A stretch of DNA of 64,000 nucleotides from Pinus tabuliformis (lineage: Eukaryota > Streptophyta > Pinopsida > Pinales > Pinaceae), in assembly GCA_031772625.1 (NCBI GenBank), contig CM062805.1, positions 512,348,102-512,412,101 of the forward strand. The letters run 5' to 3'. The notes beneath the pieces are model-generated. The model searched no databases. It saw only the letters and a list, made by a program, of their open reading frames with translations, and was not told the origin of the DNA. How positions within the stretch are numbered: the first letter of the stretch is position 1; the number at the start of each line of letters is the position of its first letter. Positions 21,077 through 33,132 of this stretch are shown here, piece after piece. A program made the translations under genes and the position numbers.

Positions 21077-22605
21077 TGTTGGGTGCAGGAATTGCACTTG
21101 AGCAAACTCCTCAACACTTAATTGTCAACCCAAGGGTTTCGTAAAGTTAGAGACGAAGCATAAGCAATGCCAGAAATGGTATGAAATTTTCCTATCTCTA
21201 ATCCTACTTCTTAAAGGAAATACTTTGCAAAATCAGACAAAAAACAATCGGAAAGATAATTGACACCAAAGCAACTCTAGTGTTGGAATGTAAAAGACAA
21301 TTTGCATGTAAATCAAGTAGAGAAATTCCACACAATGGAAACAATCTTAAATGCTGTAATGAAATGTTATGTTCATCTTCAGATGGATGACTAACACTCT
21401 GACAAGTGGGCCCTTGCAGAATTTTGTCTTCCTTCTGATCTTTCTTCCACACAAACAACCTGTCCTTAGACTGTTACAATCTGCTTGCACTAGTGCAGAT
21501 ATAGTATGTCTGTGGAAAAGTATGTATGTCCTTAATTAATGAAGAATTATGTCTTAGTGGATGTGCTTTAAGCCTAAGGGATTATAGCACTCTGTTTCTG
21601 TGATAAGAGACTAGCTCTTGCACCGAAGTAGAGCTTCCTTCACCCAGTTTCCAAATTACTTTCGAAAATACTAAAAGATGTGCTAGGAAAGAATTGCAAC
21701 TGTAAATGAAATTCTGAAGTAAATTATCTGTGAGAAAAGGAAATTCTTTAATTCATTAAACCTTGCAAAGGAAATAAACTTAATGAAATAAAGGCACTTC
21801 AAAAGAATCAAACAGTAGTCTAAGCGTTTTGCATGTGTTATCTAACTTTAGTAATCCATTCAAAGATACTTATGTTCTTTTCAAGTATAATATGTTTATG
21901 ATGATTTTATGCAACTACTTCCATATCCTCTTAAAGATGTACTTTTAATACCAAAGATAGTTACTAAATTAATTATTCTTTCACTTGCGTAATAATTTGA
22001 AATAATATGCAGAGAAGTGATTCACTGATCGCTACAAAAGAATAATTAAACCAAAGTGCAGGAAACAACATGCACTAGTGAAGGAAAGAGTTCTCAGCAC
22101 GATCTGATAAAAAACGAGTTAAAACAGATATGGAGAATAAAAGAAATGCAAGAAAGATATCTCATAAACAAAGTAAACACATCTAACTCTCAAACCATGG
22201 ATCCATTTCACACGTTAGCTACAAAATATATTCTAAATCAGAACTTGAAAGATAAATATTAAAACTATAACATCACATAGTTGCAAATGAAATATCCACA
22301 CCTTCTTTCTGAATAACGAAAGCGAGAGGGGTAAATAAGTTGCATTGACTGAGCCCTGGCCAACCAGCTCGTTCCCCTTCTGAGGAACGAAAAAGCTCAG
22401 CACTTCAAAAGATACATCAAAGATAAACTAGATGTTGTGTATGTAAATCATGACAATTCTCTTGTATTACTTGATTCGACAAATATACATGACAGAGCAG
22501 TCCAGCCCCAGAGCTGAGGCGATAACTGGATTACATAAACAAAATTACAATCGATGGTTCTCTTCTTACTAGCCTCCTCCTACCTATATCTATATTTTAT
22601 ATATC
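21077..22605 (-). repeat. 5' LTR of element B (outer end not set)
   Basis: The inner edge is TGTTGGGTGCAGG at 21077, next to the primer site. The LTR extends right at least to the promoter at 22595-22603 and probably some hundred bases further. CAACA-type ends near 22797 or 23164 are possible. It has no convincing partner at the left of B, where the other LTR is decayed or lost. Confidence 0.55.
22595..22603 (-). promoter_or_regulatory. TATA box of element B LTR
   Basis: The minus strand reads TATATAAAA, flanked by a GC-richer stem-like stretch (CGGCTAGAGCCG). The position and orientation suit transcription leftwards into the primer site and gag. Confidence 0.5.
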
Positions 22606-23159
22606 CTTTCGGCTCTAGCCGTTTTCACTAATTACAGACATTTCTTGTTCAGGCCTTTCGGTCGAACAGACTTAGAAACCGAAATTACAAAATTGGCCAG
22701 TAGTTATAATACACATGAATCTCACTTGGCCGTAACCTAAATTTGGAAAATATTCCCTGATTGCATGCCACCTATTATCCTGCTTCAGTTCATCAACAAT
22801 TAAACTAAGAGTCAAGGATCAAGACCCATCCTCATGGAATATTTAGCTTCTCGGAAATCTCAGAGAATCTTCCTGGCAATGTACGAATCTACTTGCACTA
22901 GTCATACTCATTCATAATTAATACTGAGTTCCATGATTACTCTAGGAAATTAATAAGAGTTACAAGAGATATGTAAATAAGCATGAAATCCATATAAAAT
23001 GATTAATAAAGTGCTGAAATAAATATCAATATAAAATATGAGCATGTGCAGGAATGGGTAGCTATCTTGTACTAGTGTAGGAAGGAATGGTCTTTTATTG
23101 AGATAAAAAAGAGGTTGATTTTGATGGAAATGAGGTAGAAAATAGGGATATTTAGGATA

Positions 23160-24060
23160 CCAACAGAAGGGGAGCTTAATAAATGGCAGAAGGATTTGGA
23201 CACTGCCCAGAAAAATGTTGCATATAAAGAAAAACAACTTTAGGTAGTCAGGAGCAACACAGACTTGGTCGGTAAGAACCTACATGTAGCAAACCAAGAG
23301 ATTGCCAAGTTAAAAGTCAAGATGAAAGGAAACATGTCTCTGCTACAGGCCAAAAAACCTTGCTCAGATGAAATCATAGAAGGAACAAAAAGAAACTGCG
23401 AGTACATAACTCTGATGCATGAATAAAATAGTGTAGTCAAGAACTAAGAGTTTTTCATCCTAGCTGACAAATAATATGTTCAAAAAAACTCCCATATTGC
23501 CAATAAGTTAATTCATTTTTTGACTTAAAGGCCACTGAGTGAGTTTAGGCCAATAGATGTAGTGGATAGAGTATCTTCTATCATGGAGATCTCTAAAGTT
23601 GTTCAACAGGAGGAAGCTAGAGTCGAAGTTGAGGAATGCTTAGGGGTGGTACAAAATGATGTGGTTTATTTCAATGTTGAGTTTGATGAGAGGGTCAAGG
23701 CGGGGTTTTCTAGCTACTAGGATCTTCTGGGAATTCTAATCCCATTGACACAATACAATCAGATGTTAGTGGAGGCCAACATCAAGGCTAATTCCTCTCA
23801 TGAGAAGACTTCCATCCTTAAAGGTAAAACAATGGCTAACTACCTCAGAAAGGAATTTTAGCTGTCAGGGTTGGTAAAGACCTTATTCCGCCCTACGCTA
23901 GATTATATAGGGGTCACAAATTTAAAGATTTCATATCAGTGATTCTTTCACGCTCCTCTACCAACTCCAGCTCTATGGAAGAAACATGAATAATTTTTCA
24001 ATCCTCCCGTGCCCCATATCATCAACCAAGCGATGCTACCTCCAGAACATGTTTATCATG
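23160..24060 (+). pseudogene. Unrecognised coding remnant with coiled-coil start
   Basis: One plus-strand frame stays protein-like over about 900 bases despite several interruptions. The first part is lysine/glutamine-rich and coiled-coil-like (WQKDLDTAQKNVAYKEKQ, then VANQEIAKLKVKMKGN). The later part is globular-looking (EARVEVEECLGVVQNDVVYF, ILIPLTQYNQMLVEANIKAN, YLRKEF, VKTLFRPTLDYIG). I do not recognise a family. It ends next to the LTR of element E and could be the end of another retroelement or a host-gene fragment. Confidence 0.45.
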
Positions 24061-24071
24061 ACTAAGGATAT

Positions 24072-24945
24072 TGTTGATTGTGTCAATCATGACACTTTGA
24101 TTTTTTGTTTTATGTAAATATTTTTTTTTAGAAGAAAAATTGTCAGTCAGTTAGAATCTGGTTAGTACAACTCTGCCACTTAGCATGTTGATATTTTGTT
24201 ATGATGATTCATTGCCAAATCAAGAAAGAATATTTTGTAATGGACTCTTCCTCTTAGGCCCTATAAAAGTATCTCATGATATAGAACCAAAGGTTCAAAT
24301 TTTTTTATTTTCTAGGAGAGAAGCTCTGCAAGTTGTCAATGAAATGCTATGTGTAATAATAATGAAAGTTTTTGGCAATTCTAGCTCATATAAATGTGCA
24401 TTATGTATTCCTTCAGTGTTTGTTTCATATGTTCTCACTCTTTTTCTCATATTACATGTAATAGCAATTGCTAGATATATTTTCATGGATTTATGGATTC
24501 ATCTACATCTAATTCTAATTAAAGATGCATGTAACTGATATGAATTTGTATCCTTAAAATGTGCTCCATTTATCTTAGCACTTCATTTTAACATCCTTCC
24601 CATATGTTCCATGCTGAAATTCAATAAACAAGATTCTTAAATTTAAGACCTGTTTGTTGGTTTTCTTTCTTTTATTCTTCTATCTGATATACTACAAATG
24701 ACCTATAAAAATTGCATGTGCATATGACGTTTTCTACTAGAGCCAGATATTAATGCATCTATGAGTTATATTTGGCATCCAAATTTGTATTTCTCCTATT
24801 AAGGAAGTTTATGAATCAATTTCATCTCAACTATGCTAAATACTAAGTGTAATAGAAAATATCAGCAGATCCTTGAAGAAGTCATCAAGATGTCCTAGGC
24901 ACTAGCCTTGTTTCAACCCAGAGGTTGTCTCTAGGAGACACAACA
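24072..24945 (+). repeat. Putative 5' LTR of element E
   Basis: Bounded by TGTTGATTG and ACACAACA, which form a short terminal inverted repeat (TGTTG with CAACA). It holds TATAAAA at 24262-24268 and AATAAA-type signals near 24623, and a primer-like site begins five bases after its end. Only one copy is visible, so the call rests on these landmarks. The 117-residue open frame at 24185-24538 inside it is probably chance. Confidence 0.55.
24262..24268 (+). promoter_or_regulatory. TATA box of element E LTR
   Basis: TATAAAA in the context GGCCCTATAAAAGT, about 190 bases after the LTR start and upstream of the gag region in the same direction. Confidence 0.5.
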
Positions 24946-24950
24946 TCTTG

Positions 24951-24970
24951 TGGCACCATTTTCTGGGAGG
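24951..24970 (+). other. Primer-binding site of element E
   Basis: TGGCACCATTTTCTGGGAGG resembles the tRNA-Asp-type plant site TGGCGCCGTTGCCGGGGA in pattern and lies just downstream of the putative LTR end. Confidence 0.5.
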
Positions 24971-25165
24971 AATCAAAAAATTCTTGCTGGGTATGACATT
25001 TATACACCCTTTAGTAAGGTGAGAAAAAAGGGGTGTGGGTTGTACATCTCTCACCTTGGAGATTCCACTATCTGAATTACATTTTTGAGCACCCTAGCTT
25101 TTAAAAGGCCACACACTCGTTCTAATACTTGACAGTAGAGAACTCCTCTTCTGTTTGACCCTTAA

Positions 25166-26390
25166 ATGATAATATCTAAGAGAGTTAGGAAAGAAATAAT
25201 CCTTGTCATTCATGCCCCTGTGACCTCTTTTCCAGAAGTATCATCCTCTGGCTCTCAAAAATTTGACCCTGAGTCTTCCTCCAAAGTCTTGGAATATCTC
25301 GAGGAACATTGTGCACTATTTGGCCCATTTTCTTCAAGAGTGAAAATTGAAGAAGATTCTTTCAAATCTCCTCCTTTCACATTTCACACCTTACCATAAC
25401 CTAAGGAGGTTAAATACATTCTCATAAATAGTCTAACAAAGAGTGTAAATAACCTTCCATCCTAGCCCCAGTCAGCTGCAATTCAGACAACTCCTCAGCA
25501 AGGCCCTATGATAAACCTCCTACCACCTCCTTTGCAAAACATGGTTGTCCCTAGTTTTCTCCTAAATAAATATGCCCCACTGGACTTTCCACAACCCCTA
25601 AATGGTATGCCACAAGACTATCTTAAGCTCTTTCCAAGATTCACTAGAGAATATGATCTCAGCATAGAGACATATAGAAATCTTTTGTGCATTTGCAGAA
25701 AATCTGAATGTAGAACACTTGGATGTGGTGTTGAGAATTTTTGTTCAATATTTGGATGGGGAAGCAAGGAAATGGTTCAAAGCCCTCCCAAATGCCTCAA
25801 TCACTACCTGGGAGGAGATGGAGAATTCTTTTATGCAGAAATGGGGAGAGAAAAGGGACCATGGGTACATCCTCCCTAAATTCATTGCAATGAAGAAAAA
25901 ACATAATGAAGATGCTTCAGAATTCATAAAAATGTTTAACAAATTATACAATAGTCTTCTAGTTGAAATAAAATCTCCATATGTTTCTGCTAAAGTGGTG
26001 TTTTCTAGGGGTTTTGAACCTGAACTCATATTCACTCTTAGAGAAAGAAAGTCTCGTACCCTAGACCATATTCTAATAGATGATTTCTAAGTTGAAGAAA
26101 TCTTTACCTCCACCGAGAAATGGAGAGGGAAAATTGAGTATGGTGACAGGAGAAGAGGAAAGACAAAGTCAACTCTTCCAGCCATGGGAAGGAAACCCAA
26201 GAACAGAAGCTTGGGGAGATGAATAAGCTAATAAGAAATGTTTAACAAGCTTGTAAAACTGGAATTAGAAAAAAAAAAAAAAAAAAACCCTCCTCGACAA
26301 AGCCAACCAACCCATAACCGAAATTTCAACCCCCGGTATAGGAGACCACCTTTGCAACTATTACAAGGGAAGAGAAAATATCAACAAGAT
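25166..26390 (+). pseudogene. Gag region of element E
   Basis: The frame 25719-26090 carries the Gag core (VQYLDGEARKWFKALPNAS, TTWEEMENSFMQKW, DASEFIKMFNKLYNSL, FEPELIFTLRER). It is clearly related to the Gag of element A (SWFKTLPDAS, QLRERN). Upstream frames (25166-25399, 25508-25700) hold the N-terminal part, including LKLFPRFTREYD. Past 26090 the sequence is basic and proline-rich until the insertion point of D at 26390. Broken by several interruptions. Confidence 0.75.
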
Positions 26391-27631
26391 TGTTGGGCCT
26401 CCAAAATGTCATCCTTTTTCACCTTCATTTCTATCATTTTACCATATTTCGTAGCTCTTTACCAAATTTTCTAACTTTATAACCCTACATTAATACCATT
26501 TGCATGATCAAATGGGTTTATCATTATTATTCTCCAAGTCATTTATTTTAAGTATTTTAAGATAATCTATGATTAAATATTAGGAAATTAACATGTTTTG
26601 ATATATATCTAAAAGTGGGATGAGTTTTATGAGGTTGTAGGACTGAAGATTCTACAATAGTCTTATTTGGCCACTCAGCCACAAATTCGAATTTCAATTT
26701 CAAATCATGAATATTTGTAGAATATTTATAGAAGATTTGGATCATTGACTAAGCACATTCAAATGAGAAGAACCATGGATTTTTTTATATGTTTCTCCTA
26801 AAGATGTGAGAGAGGATTTGTATCTCATATTTGTAGGTAATTGTTTGTAACCACAATGGATAATTGTAGATCTAGGACAGGTTCGTGGATCTACATTTAT
26901 TGATTAATTATCATAAGTTTTTATATAAATAGGTGTGCATCCTTCATTCAAAGGTGTTTTATCCAAGATATGAGATATTATAGAATAGAGAATAATGGAG
27001 AAGAAATGATTAATGTAATTTGTAAAGTGAGGATAGAGAGGAAGAGAGTTTAATTATTATAATATCTTTGAAACTTTCTCCAACTAAATTTTATGGAATG
27101 CATGTTTCTTCTTTGATCTCCAAGCTTTGATAGTTGCTCGGTGTGCTTTTTGAGGAATGGAGAGCCCCCATCAACCGCAACTTGCACACCCCTTTTCTTT
27201 GTTTTAAATATTTATGTTATTTCATTTATGCAAGTTTGGTTTAGTTTCTTTTATGTTATTTTGATCATATGTTTATATATTTATTTCATAATTGTTGTTT
27301 TGTTAAGATTGATTTATTTTCCATATGTTTGGATTGGGTTGGCACACTAGTAATCTCATAGACTATTAGATTAAACTACTTTTTCATTACATAGTTTAGA
27401 TTAGAATTGTTAGTTTTCATAGAGTTATTCTTTGAGAGAGAATGTGTGCACTTGACTTTCATTTTATTTCATTATTTTCTTTGTAATTAGTTTCCAGTTT
27501 TTTGCATTAGATTAATCTATTCTGATAAATAATCACCTAGTACATATAGTACATGTATACCTCATCAGTTCATGAATCTCGGGTTGACAATTTAATGACA
27601 GGGATTTAACTCACAATTAAATCACCCAACA
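26391..27631 (+). repeat. 5' LTR of element D
   Basis: 1241 bases, TGTTGGGCC to CCCAACA. The partner is 31838-33127. The text between the ends is AT-rich with no open frame of note. A TATA-like TATAAATAGG stands near 26931. Confidence 0.88.
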
Positions 27632-27634
27632 TTT

Positions 27635-27652
27635 TGGTGTCGTTGTCGGGGA
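27635..27652 (+). other. Primer-binding site of element D (tRNA-Asp-like)
   Basis: TGGTGTCGTTGTCGGGGA differs from the tRNA-Asp-type site TGGCGCCGTTGCCGGGGA at three C-to-T positions, the kind of change expected from decay of methylated C. It begins three bases after the LTR end. Confidence 0.85.
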
Positions 27653-27779
27653 GGTATACATAGGTGCTTATTTTGAAAGTTTAGAAAAACTCATGATAGT
27701 TGCATTCATTCTTAGATGCATGGATAAAAACATATCAAAATAATATAGGGTGCATGAATTTCAATTCTTTTTGGATAAT

Positions 27780-28330
27780 GTAAGAGTCGCAATGCTAATC
27801 CATTTGTGAAGAAAGAGCTCCAGACCAGCAAAGGAACTAAAATGATTCTCAAGCATTTATTGGGTAGAAAAGGATACGCCCCTATAAGAGTATTCTCAAG
27901 CCCTTGTCCTAGTTTCATAATTGCCACCAAGGATAGAGTTGCATCCCAAGAAGCAGTAAAAGAACAAGAGATCTAATGGACTACAACTGACGAGAGGCGG
28001 CCATTTGAGACAAAAATCAAAGAATTTCTAGCATTTTTGTCTCCAGATCCTCGGTACGCTTTAGAGAATGAAGAGCAACTTCTAGGAGAATTTCAAGGCA
28101 TGATAACTAAATAAGAGAACCAAGAAAGAAAGGACTAGATTTAAGATTGGTTGCAAGTAGTTACTAGGCCACAACATTCCTTCATCCTTCAACAAATCTT
28201 GTCACCAAAAGTACAACTAGTCTCTCATATCCTAGAGGACATAGAGATATATTTTTCAGAATTGGATTTGAGCACACTAGAGATCTTGATTCGTAGATGG
28301 TTACATTGGAAATGTGCATATACTTGAAGA
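27780..28330 (+). pseudogene. Coding remnant in element D
   Basis: Plus-strand text stays protein-like for about 500 bases (KKELQTSKGTKMILKHLLGR, then PFETKIKEFLAFLSPDPRYA, QQILSPKVQLVSHILEDIEI). It sits where Gag would start, soon after the primer site. No Gag motif or zinc knuckle can be recognised. Broken by a few interruptions. Confidence 0.4.
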
Positions 28331-28780
28331 AAAGTTTTCATTTATTTTAGCTAGAGTAGCTTAGAATAAAGGAATAAAACCATGATTTTGTTTTTGTTTT
28401 GTGATTTCATTATGGTGTAGTAAGAGCCACTTCAGTAACTAACCATTGGTAGGAAGATCCACAATAAAAAGGGATGTTTGTGAAGAAGGAGAAAACTGGA
28501 GTTTCGAGAGGAAAAATTTGAGGTTAGAACGATCAATTCTTCTTGCTTTGTCTTTCAATTTTCAAAATTATAAAGAAACACGATAATTTTGAATATGCTT
28601 TCTTCTTGCACCTTGTTGTGACCTGAAAGATCAAAAAAGAAAATTACATAAGTTAGCTTTAAAATTCATAGATCTAAGAAAATCGCTAGAAGATCTAAAT
28701 CTATTGTTCAATCTAAAAATTTATTTAAAATTTAATCTCCAATTTCCAAATAAATTTGTCAAAAAATTTCTAAAACCAGG

Positions 28781-28990
28781 TTCTTTATTCCTTTTTTTCT
28801 TTTAAATAAAAACAAAAAAATATAAAACATAAAAATTAAATAACATTATAAAAAACATATCATTTAAAAAAAATAACAAAACACAAATAAAATAAAAACA
28901 AAGCATATAAAAATATATATATTAAACAAAACCAACCAAAAAAACATAAAAATTAAAAAAAAAAAAAAACATATAAAAACAATCAACAAA
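28781..28990 (+). repeat. A-rich, almost G-free tract in element D
   Basis: About 210 bases with a single G on the plus strand, mostly runs of A broken by T and C (AAAACATAAAAATT-like units). It is low-complexity sequence inside the element's noncoding interior. Confidence 0.8.
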
Positions 28991-31822
28991 GAAAAACCAA
29001 ATCAATGAATGCATGGAAGTTCAAAAACAAAAATCCATAATATATAAAAAACTATGGTCCAAAGCCATTACATAATTGAACGAGAACAACACAAATTCTA
29101 ACGAGGTAGTCCAGGGTTTTAATAACTTGTCGCAATTGTTACAAGCAACGATGAGTCGCAATTCTCGACTTTGGCCTTCAATAAATAAAAATTTCACTAT
29201 GGAAACTGTTTGAATTATGTCATGATTTGTACAATAGTAGGGAAGGAAAAAATCCATTTTTCAGCCACATAGGACAATTTCAATTGAAATAAAAATTATC
29301 AGTAAATTTGCTGAACAAACCTGCATTATGCGCTAAACGAATCAAAAGAAAAAATTGTAATTCCATATTAATAGCTTGACGTGTTGGCTTATTAATTATT
29401 TTTATTCGATTGTATGGTGGAAATATGGTGGAAATCTCAAATTACTCGAGAGAGTTTACATTTTTCTGGTATCATTAAATGTTTGTCGTTTTGTCGCATT
29501 GTATCAACAATTTTAACAACTTTTGATTAAGCCAAAATTTCGTTGTCACATGGTGATATTGGATTGGTCCGCATGGCAGCATAACATTGGTCAGCGCTGC
29601 ACAGTCATCGCCTAGTTGTCTACCATGTCACCTTCTCTAGTGAGCAGTCCATGTCATCCTAACAAGTCAACAGCCGTATTTCCACATGGTGCTACCTAGT
29701 GCTGCCACATGGAATCCATGCCTCCATTTTCATTGATTTCCTAAAACTTCAAACAACCATAAATTTCTAATATAGTGTCTATTTTTTACGATTCAAGCAT
29801 CGTTGGAAAGGTCTTTCCGAGATCTACACCATGGAATGATTTCCATCTGCATTTGAGACAACAAAATATTGTTTTTTTATTTTTTTCATTTTGTAGCGAA
29901 TGGACCTTGAAACTTCCTAAAAATAGAAATAAAATTATTAGATCATATTTTTCATACATTTACTCTAATATGTTCTTTTTAAAGCATTCAAAATAGGCAC
30001 CTGGAAAGAAATATAGTCTAAATTGCATCATTGCTGATAGGTAAAAGTGCATTTCCTTTTTCCTTGAATCTATTTCATTAAGAATTATTTGTAAATTTTT
30101 GCATATCTTACATTTTATTGCAAATTAGTGCTAAGTTTTTTTTTCCAAGATCGAGGATGATAACAAGACTACTTTATGCATGGTTTTTTTTGAAAGACCA
30201 CATTTTTCAAAGAAAAACATGTTCCAAAATAAATCTTGAAGGCGATAACTTGATCACATCCAACATGTCAAATGTCGCTTAAGAAACCTTTCAAAATAAC
30301 ACTAATGTCATTATGAACTTATATATTTTCCTCTTTCTAAGATTACAGTCTATCCATGAATTTCCATCTCCCTACTACTAAATTTCAAAACTCATTTTCC
30401 CTTTACAATATTCATACTTTCCCGCCTCATTTTCACTCACCCTTAACCCAAAAATAAAGTCATTAAGCTCCCTTACAATGTTGAGTCGCAACATTTTACT
30501 CTTCCTTTTTATCAAATAAACCTTGCTTCATAATGAAAATATGTAATCTATGGTCCTTCAAATTATTATTTTGTACCCACGTTGGATGATGGAGGTTTCA
30601 TTAAGGCCTCCCTTTTAACATGTCTTGACCCATCGACTCTAACACATCATCTGGGATCAAGACTAGAGATCTCTCTAGTAGCTTGAGGCTTGCATGCCTT
30701 AATGGTAAGTTCTCTCGCCAATAAACAATGAGAATACATCAATATCCCCTATTTTTCATATCTTCTAGGTGACTAGACTATGACACATATTCGTACCTCT
30801 TAAGATATACTTAGGAATCTTGACTCTCATTGACATCGATGGTGAGTAGTCTCGTGTTGGTTAGTGGAATTCATCAATGGTTGATAATCCAACAATTGAT
30901 TTCTATGTTCGACATGAACACATTTATTCACATAGATAAGAACTATTCCACAAAGTGGGAATGAATGAAGGCTATATGATTTCAGCAGCTTGTAGCAGTG
31001 TTCTAATAAATCATCACTCAACTATAGAGTTTAGCAGTAGTATAATTGTCCTAGAAATAAAGATTCCAATTTCAAATCAGATTCATCCTCTATTCATACA
31101 ACCAATAGAAAGAAGAAGAAGATCATATTTTTTTTCACTTCACATTCCATGATCCAGCAACAACAACCACACTCTTTCATATACATAGCTTGTCCACTTT
31201 TTAGGTAAGTGAAGGTATGTTTTTTTTCTAATCTTTAATCGTGCAATTCCCTAAATGCTAAAACTGTGATTTTGGAAAATCTATCACCACATTTATATTC
31301 CCTTTCTCATTTTTCAAAAAACTGAAAATATCTTTAGTTGGGGAGAGGGGAAATATCCATTACTTTTTTCTTTTCCATATTACATATTCCTCATACATTT
31401 TTGACCAACATATCTTTCCCAACCAACTATTATTGCATTTTGATTCCAAAAGTTTATATGTTTTGAAATGATCAATTGATAAGAACATTAATGGTTGGAA
31501 ACCACTATGGGGCCTTAAAAAGGAATTCTCAATGTGTTCAAGTATTTTTATGCAACAAAAATAAAAAAATATCATTACACATGAACCAATACTCATAAAT
31601 TTTTGGTTGTCACATAAGAACCAACCATAAAAAATATGTTGCAATCAAATGTCTTTTAAAGTACACTTTGGAAATAGAGTAAAGTTATCAAATGATCTAA
31701 TTATGAAAAGTTAAAAGACAATCAATACAAATCCAAAGTTCATATAGAAGCAAAACATTTCAAGAAGATCAAGTTATGATTAAAGGAATCAATGCAAAGT
31801 TGCATGAAGACATGCAACATCT
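28991..31822 (+). other. Noncoding interior of element D, with tail module shared with F
   Basis: AT-rich sequence without a convincing gene. The part at about 30583-30965 aligns by eye with 46459-46880 of element F. Shared blocks include TTCATTAAGGCC, CTTGCATGCCT followed by AATGG, and ATGTTCGAC. This suggests D and F are related families with a common 3' untranslated module. Confidence 0.55.
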
Positions 31823-31837
31823 TCAGTTGGGGGGAAA
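31823..31837 (+). other. Polypurine tract of element D
   Basis: CAGTTGGGGGGAAA runs directly into the TGTTGGG start of the 3' LTR. This is the usual second-strand priming site. Confidence 0.75.
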
Positions 31838-33127
31838 TGTTGGGCCTCCAAAATGTCATCCCCTTTTACCCTCATTTCTATAATTTTTCCATATTTTGTA
31901 GCTCTTTACCATATTTTGCAACTCAATAACCCTAGATTAGTACCATTTGCATGATTATATGAGTCTATCATTATTGTTTTCCAAGTCATTTATTTTAATT
32001 ATTTTAAGAGAATTTATGATTAGATATTAGCAAATTAGCATGTTTTCATATATATCTAAAAGTGGGATGAGTTTTATGATGTTGTAGGTCTATTTGAAGA
32101 TTCTAGAAGAGTCTTATTTGACCACTCAACCACAAATTCGAATTTCAATTTCAACTCATGAAGAGGTGTGGAATATTTGTAGAATATTTGGATCATTGAC
32201 TAAGCACATTCAAATGAGAAGAATCATAGATGTTTTGATATGTTTCTACTAAAGATGTGTGAGAGGATTTTTATCTCATATTTGTAGGTAATTGGTTGTA
32301 ACCACAAGAGATAATTGTGGATCTAGGAGAGATTTGTGGATCTACAATTATTGATTAGTTATCATAAGTTTTCGTATAAATAAGAGTGCATCCTTCATTC
32401 AAAGGTGTTTCATCCAAGATATGAGATATTATAGAATAAAAATAATGGGGAAGAAATGATTAATATAATTTGTAAAGTGAGGATAGAGAGGAATAGTGTT
32501 TATATATTGTAATATCTTTGGAACTTTTTCCACTTCATTTTATGGAATACATGTTGCTACTTTGATCTCCAAGATTTAATAATCATTTGGTGTGCTTGCT
32601 GAGGAGTGGAGGACCCTCATCAACAGAAAATTGTGCACCTCTTTCCTTTGTTGTAAATATTTATGTTATTTAATTTATGAAACTTTAGTTTAGTTTCTTT
32701 TATGTAATTTTTATTATATGTTTTTATGTTTATTTCATTAATGTTGTTTTGTTAAGATTGATTTGATTTCCTTATATTTGGATTAGATTTGCACACTAGT
32801 AATATGAAATTAGTAATCTCATAGACTACTAGATTAAATTACTTTTTTCATTTCATAGCTTAGATTAGAATTGTTAGTCTTCGTAGAGCTAGTCTTTGAG
32901 AGAGAAATTGATTGAGAGAGAACATGCTTGAAAGAGAACGTGTGCACTTGCTTTTCATTTGATTTCATTATTTTCTTTGTAATTAGTTTCAAGTTTCTTC
33001 CATTAGATTAATCTATTCTGAGAAATAATCATCTAGTACATGTAGTACACATATAGCTCATTAGTTCATGAACCCCGTGTTAACAATTTAATGACATAGA
33101 TTTAACTCACAATAAAATCACCCAACA
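31838..33127 (+). repeat. 3' LTR of element D
   Basis: 1290 bases, about 50 longer than its partner because of small insertions, including a short duplicated GAGAGAGAA-type stretch near 32900. It ends CCCAACA at 33127, and element E resumes after the AATAT duplication. Confidence 0.88.
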
Positions 33128-33132
33128 AATAT

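Larger units (their letters stand above)
6625..22605 (-). mobile_element. Element B: Athila/Tat-like Ty3 retrotransposon, broken, split by element C
   Basis: Read on the minus strand from right to left: LTR (from 21077 rightwards), tRNA-Asp-like primer site, gag with zinc knuckles, protease, reverse transcriptase, then the inserted element C (8712-17182), then RNase H, integrase and a polypurine tract at 6625-6640. The primer site, the motif YPISDSQWVSP in RT and the paired knuckles point to the Athila/Tat side of Ty3. The element is broken, with at least ten interruptions of its coding frames. It predates C. The outer ends of its LTRs could not be set, so the true span is probably larger at both sides. 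Confidence 0.8.
26391..33127 (+). mobile_element. Element D: LTR retrotransposon without recognisable polymerase, inserted in E
   Basis: Two LTRs (26391-27631 and 31838-33127) start TGTTGGGCC and end CCCAACA. A tRNA-Asp-type primer site follows the first, and the purine tract GGGGGGAAA precedes the second. The 5-bp flanks AAGAT and AATAT are a target duplication with one difference. The 4.2-kb interior has only a short coding remnant, so it resembles the non-autonomous large-derivative (LARD) type. The LTRs look about 88% identical by eye, making D older than C, G and F. Confidence 0.88.

Noticed and set aside
24185-24538. 117-residue open frame as a membrane-protein gene
   Set aside because: It lies inside the putative LTR of element E, has no domain, and its hydrophobic look follows from AT-rich composition.
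31360-31644. 94-residue minus-strand frame as a gene
   Set aside because: It is antisense within the noncoding interior of element D, with AT-rich composition and no motif.
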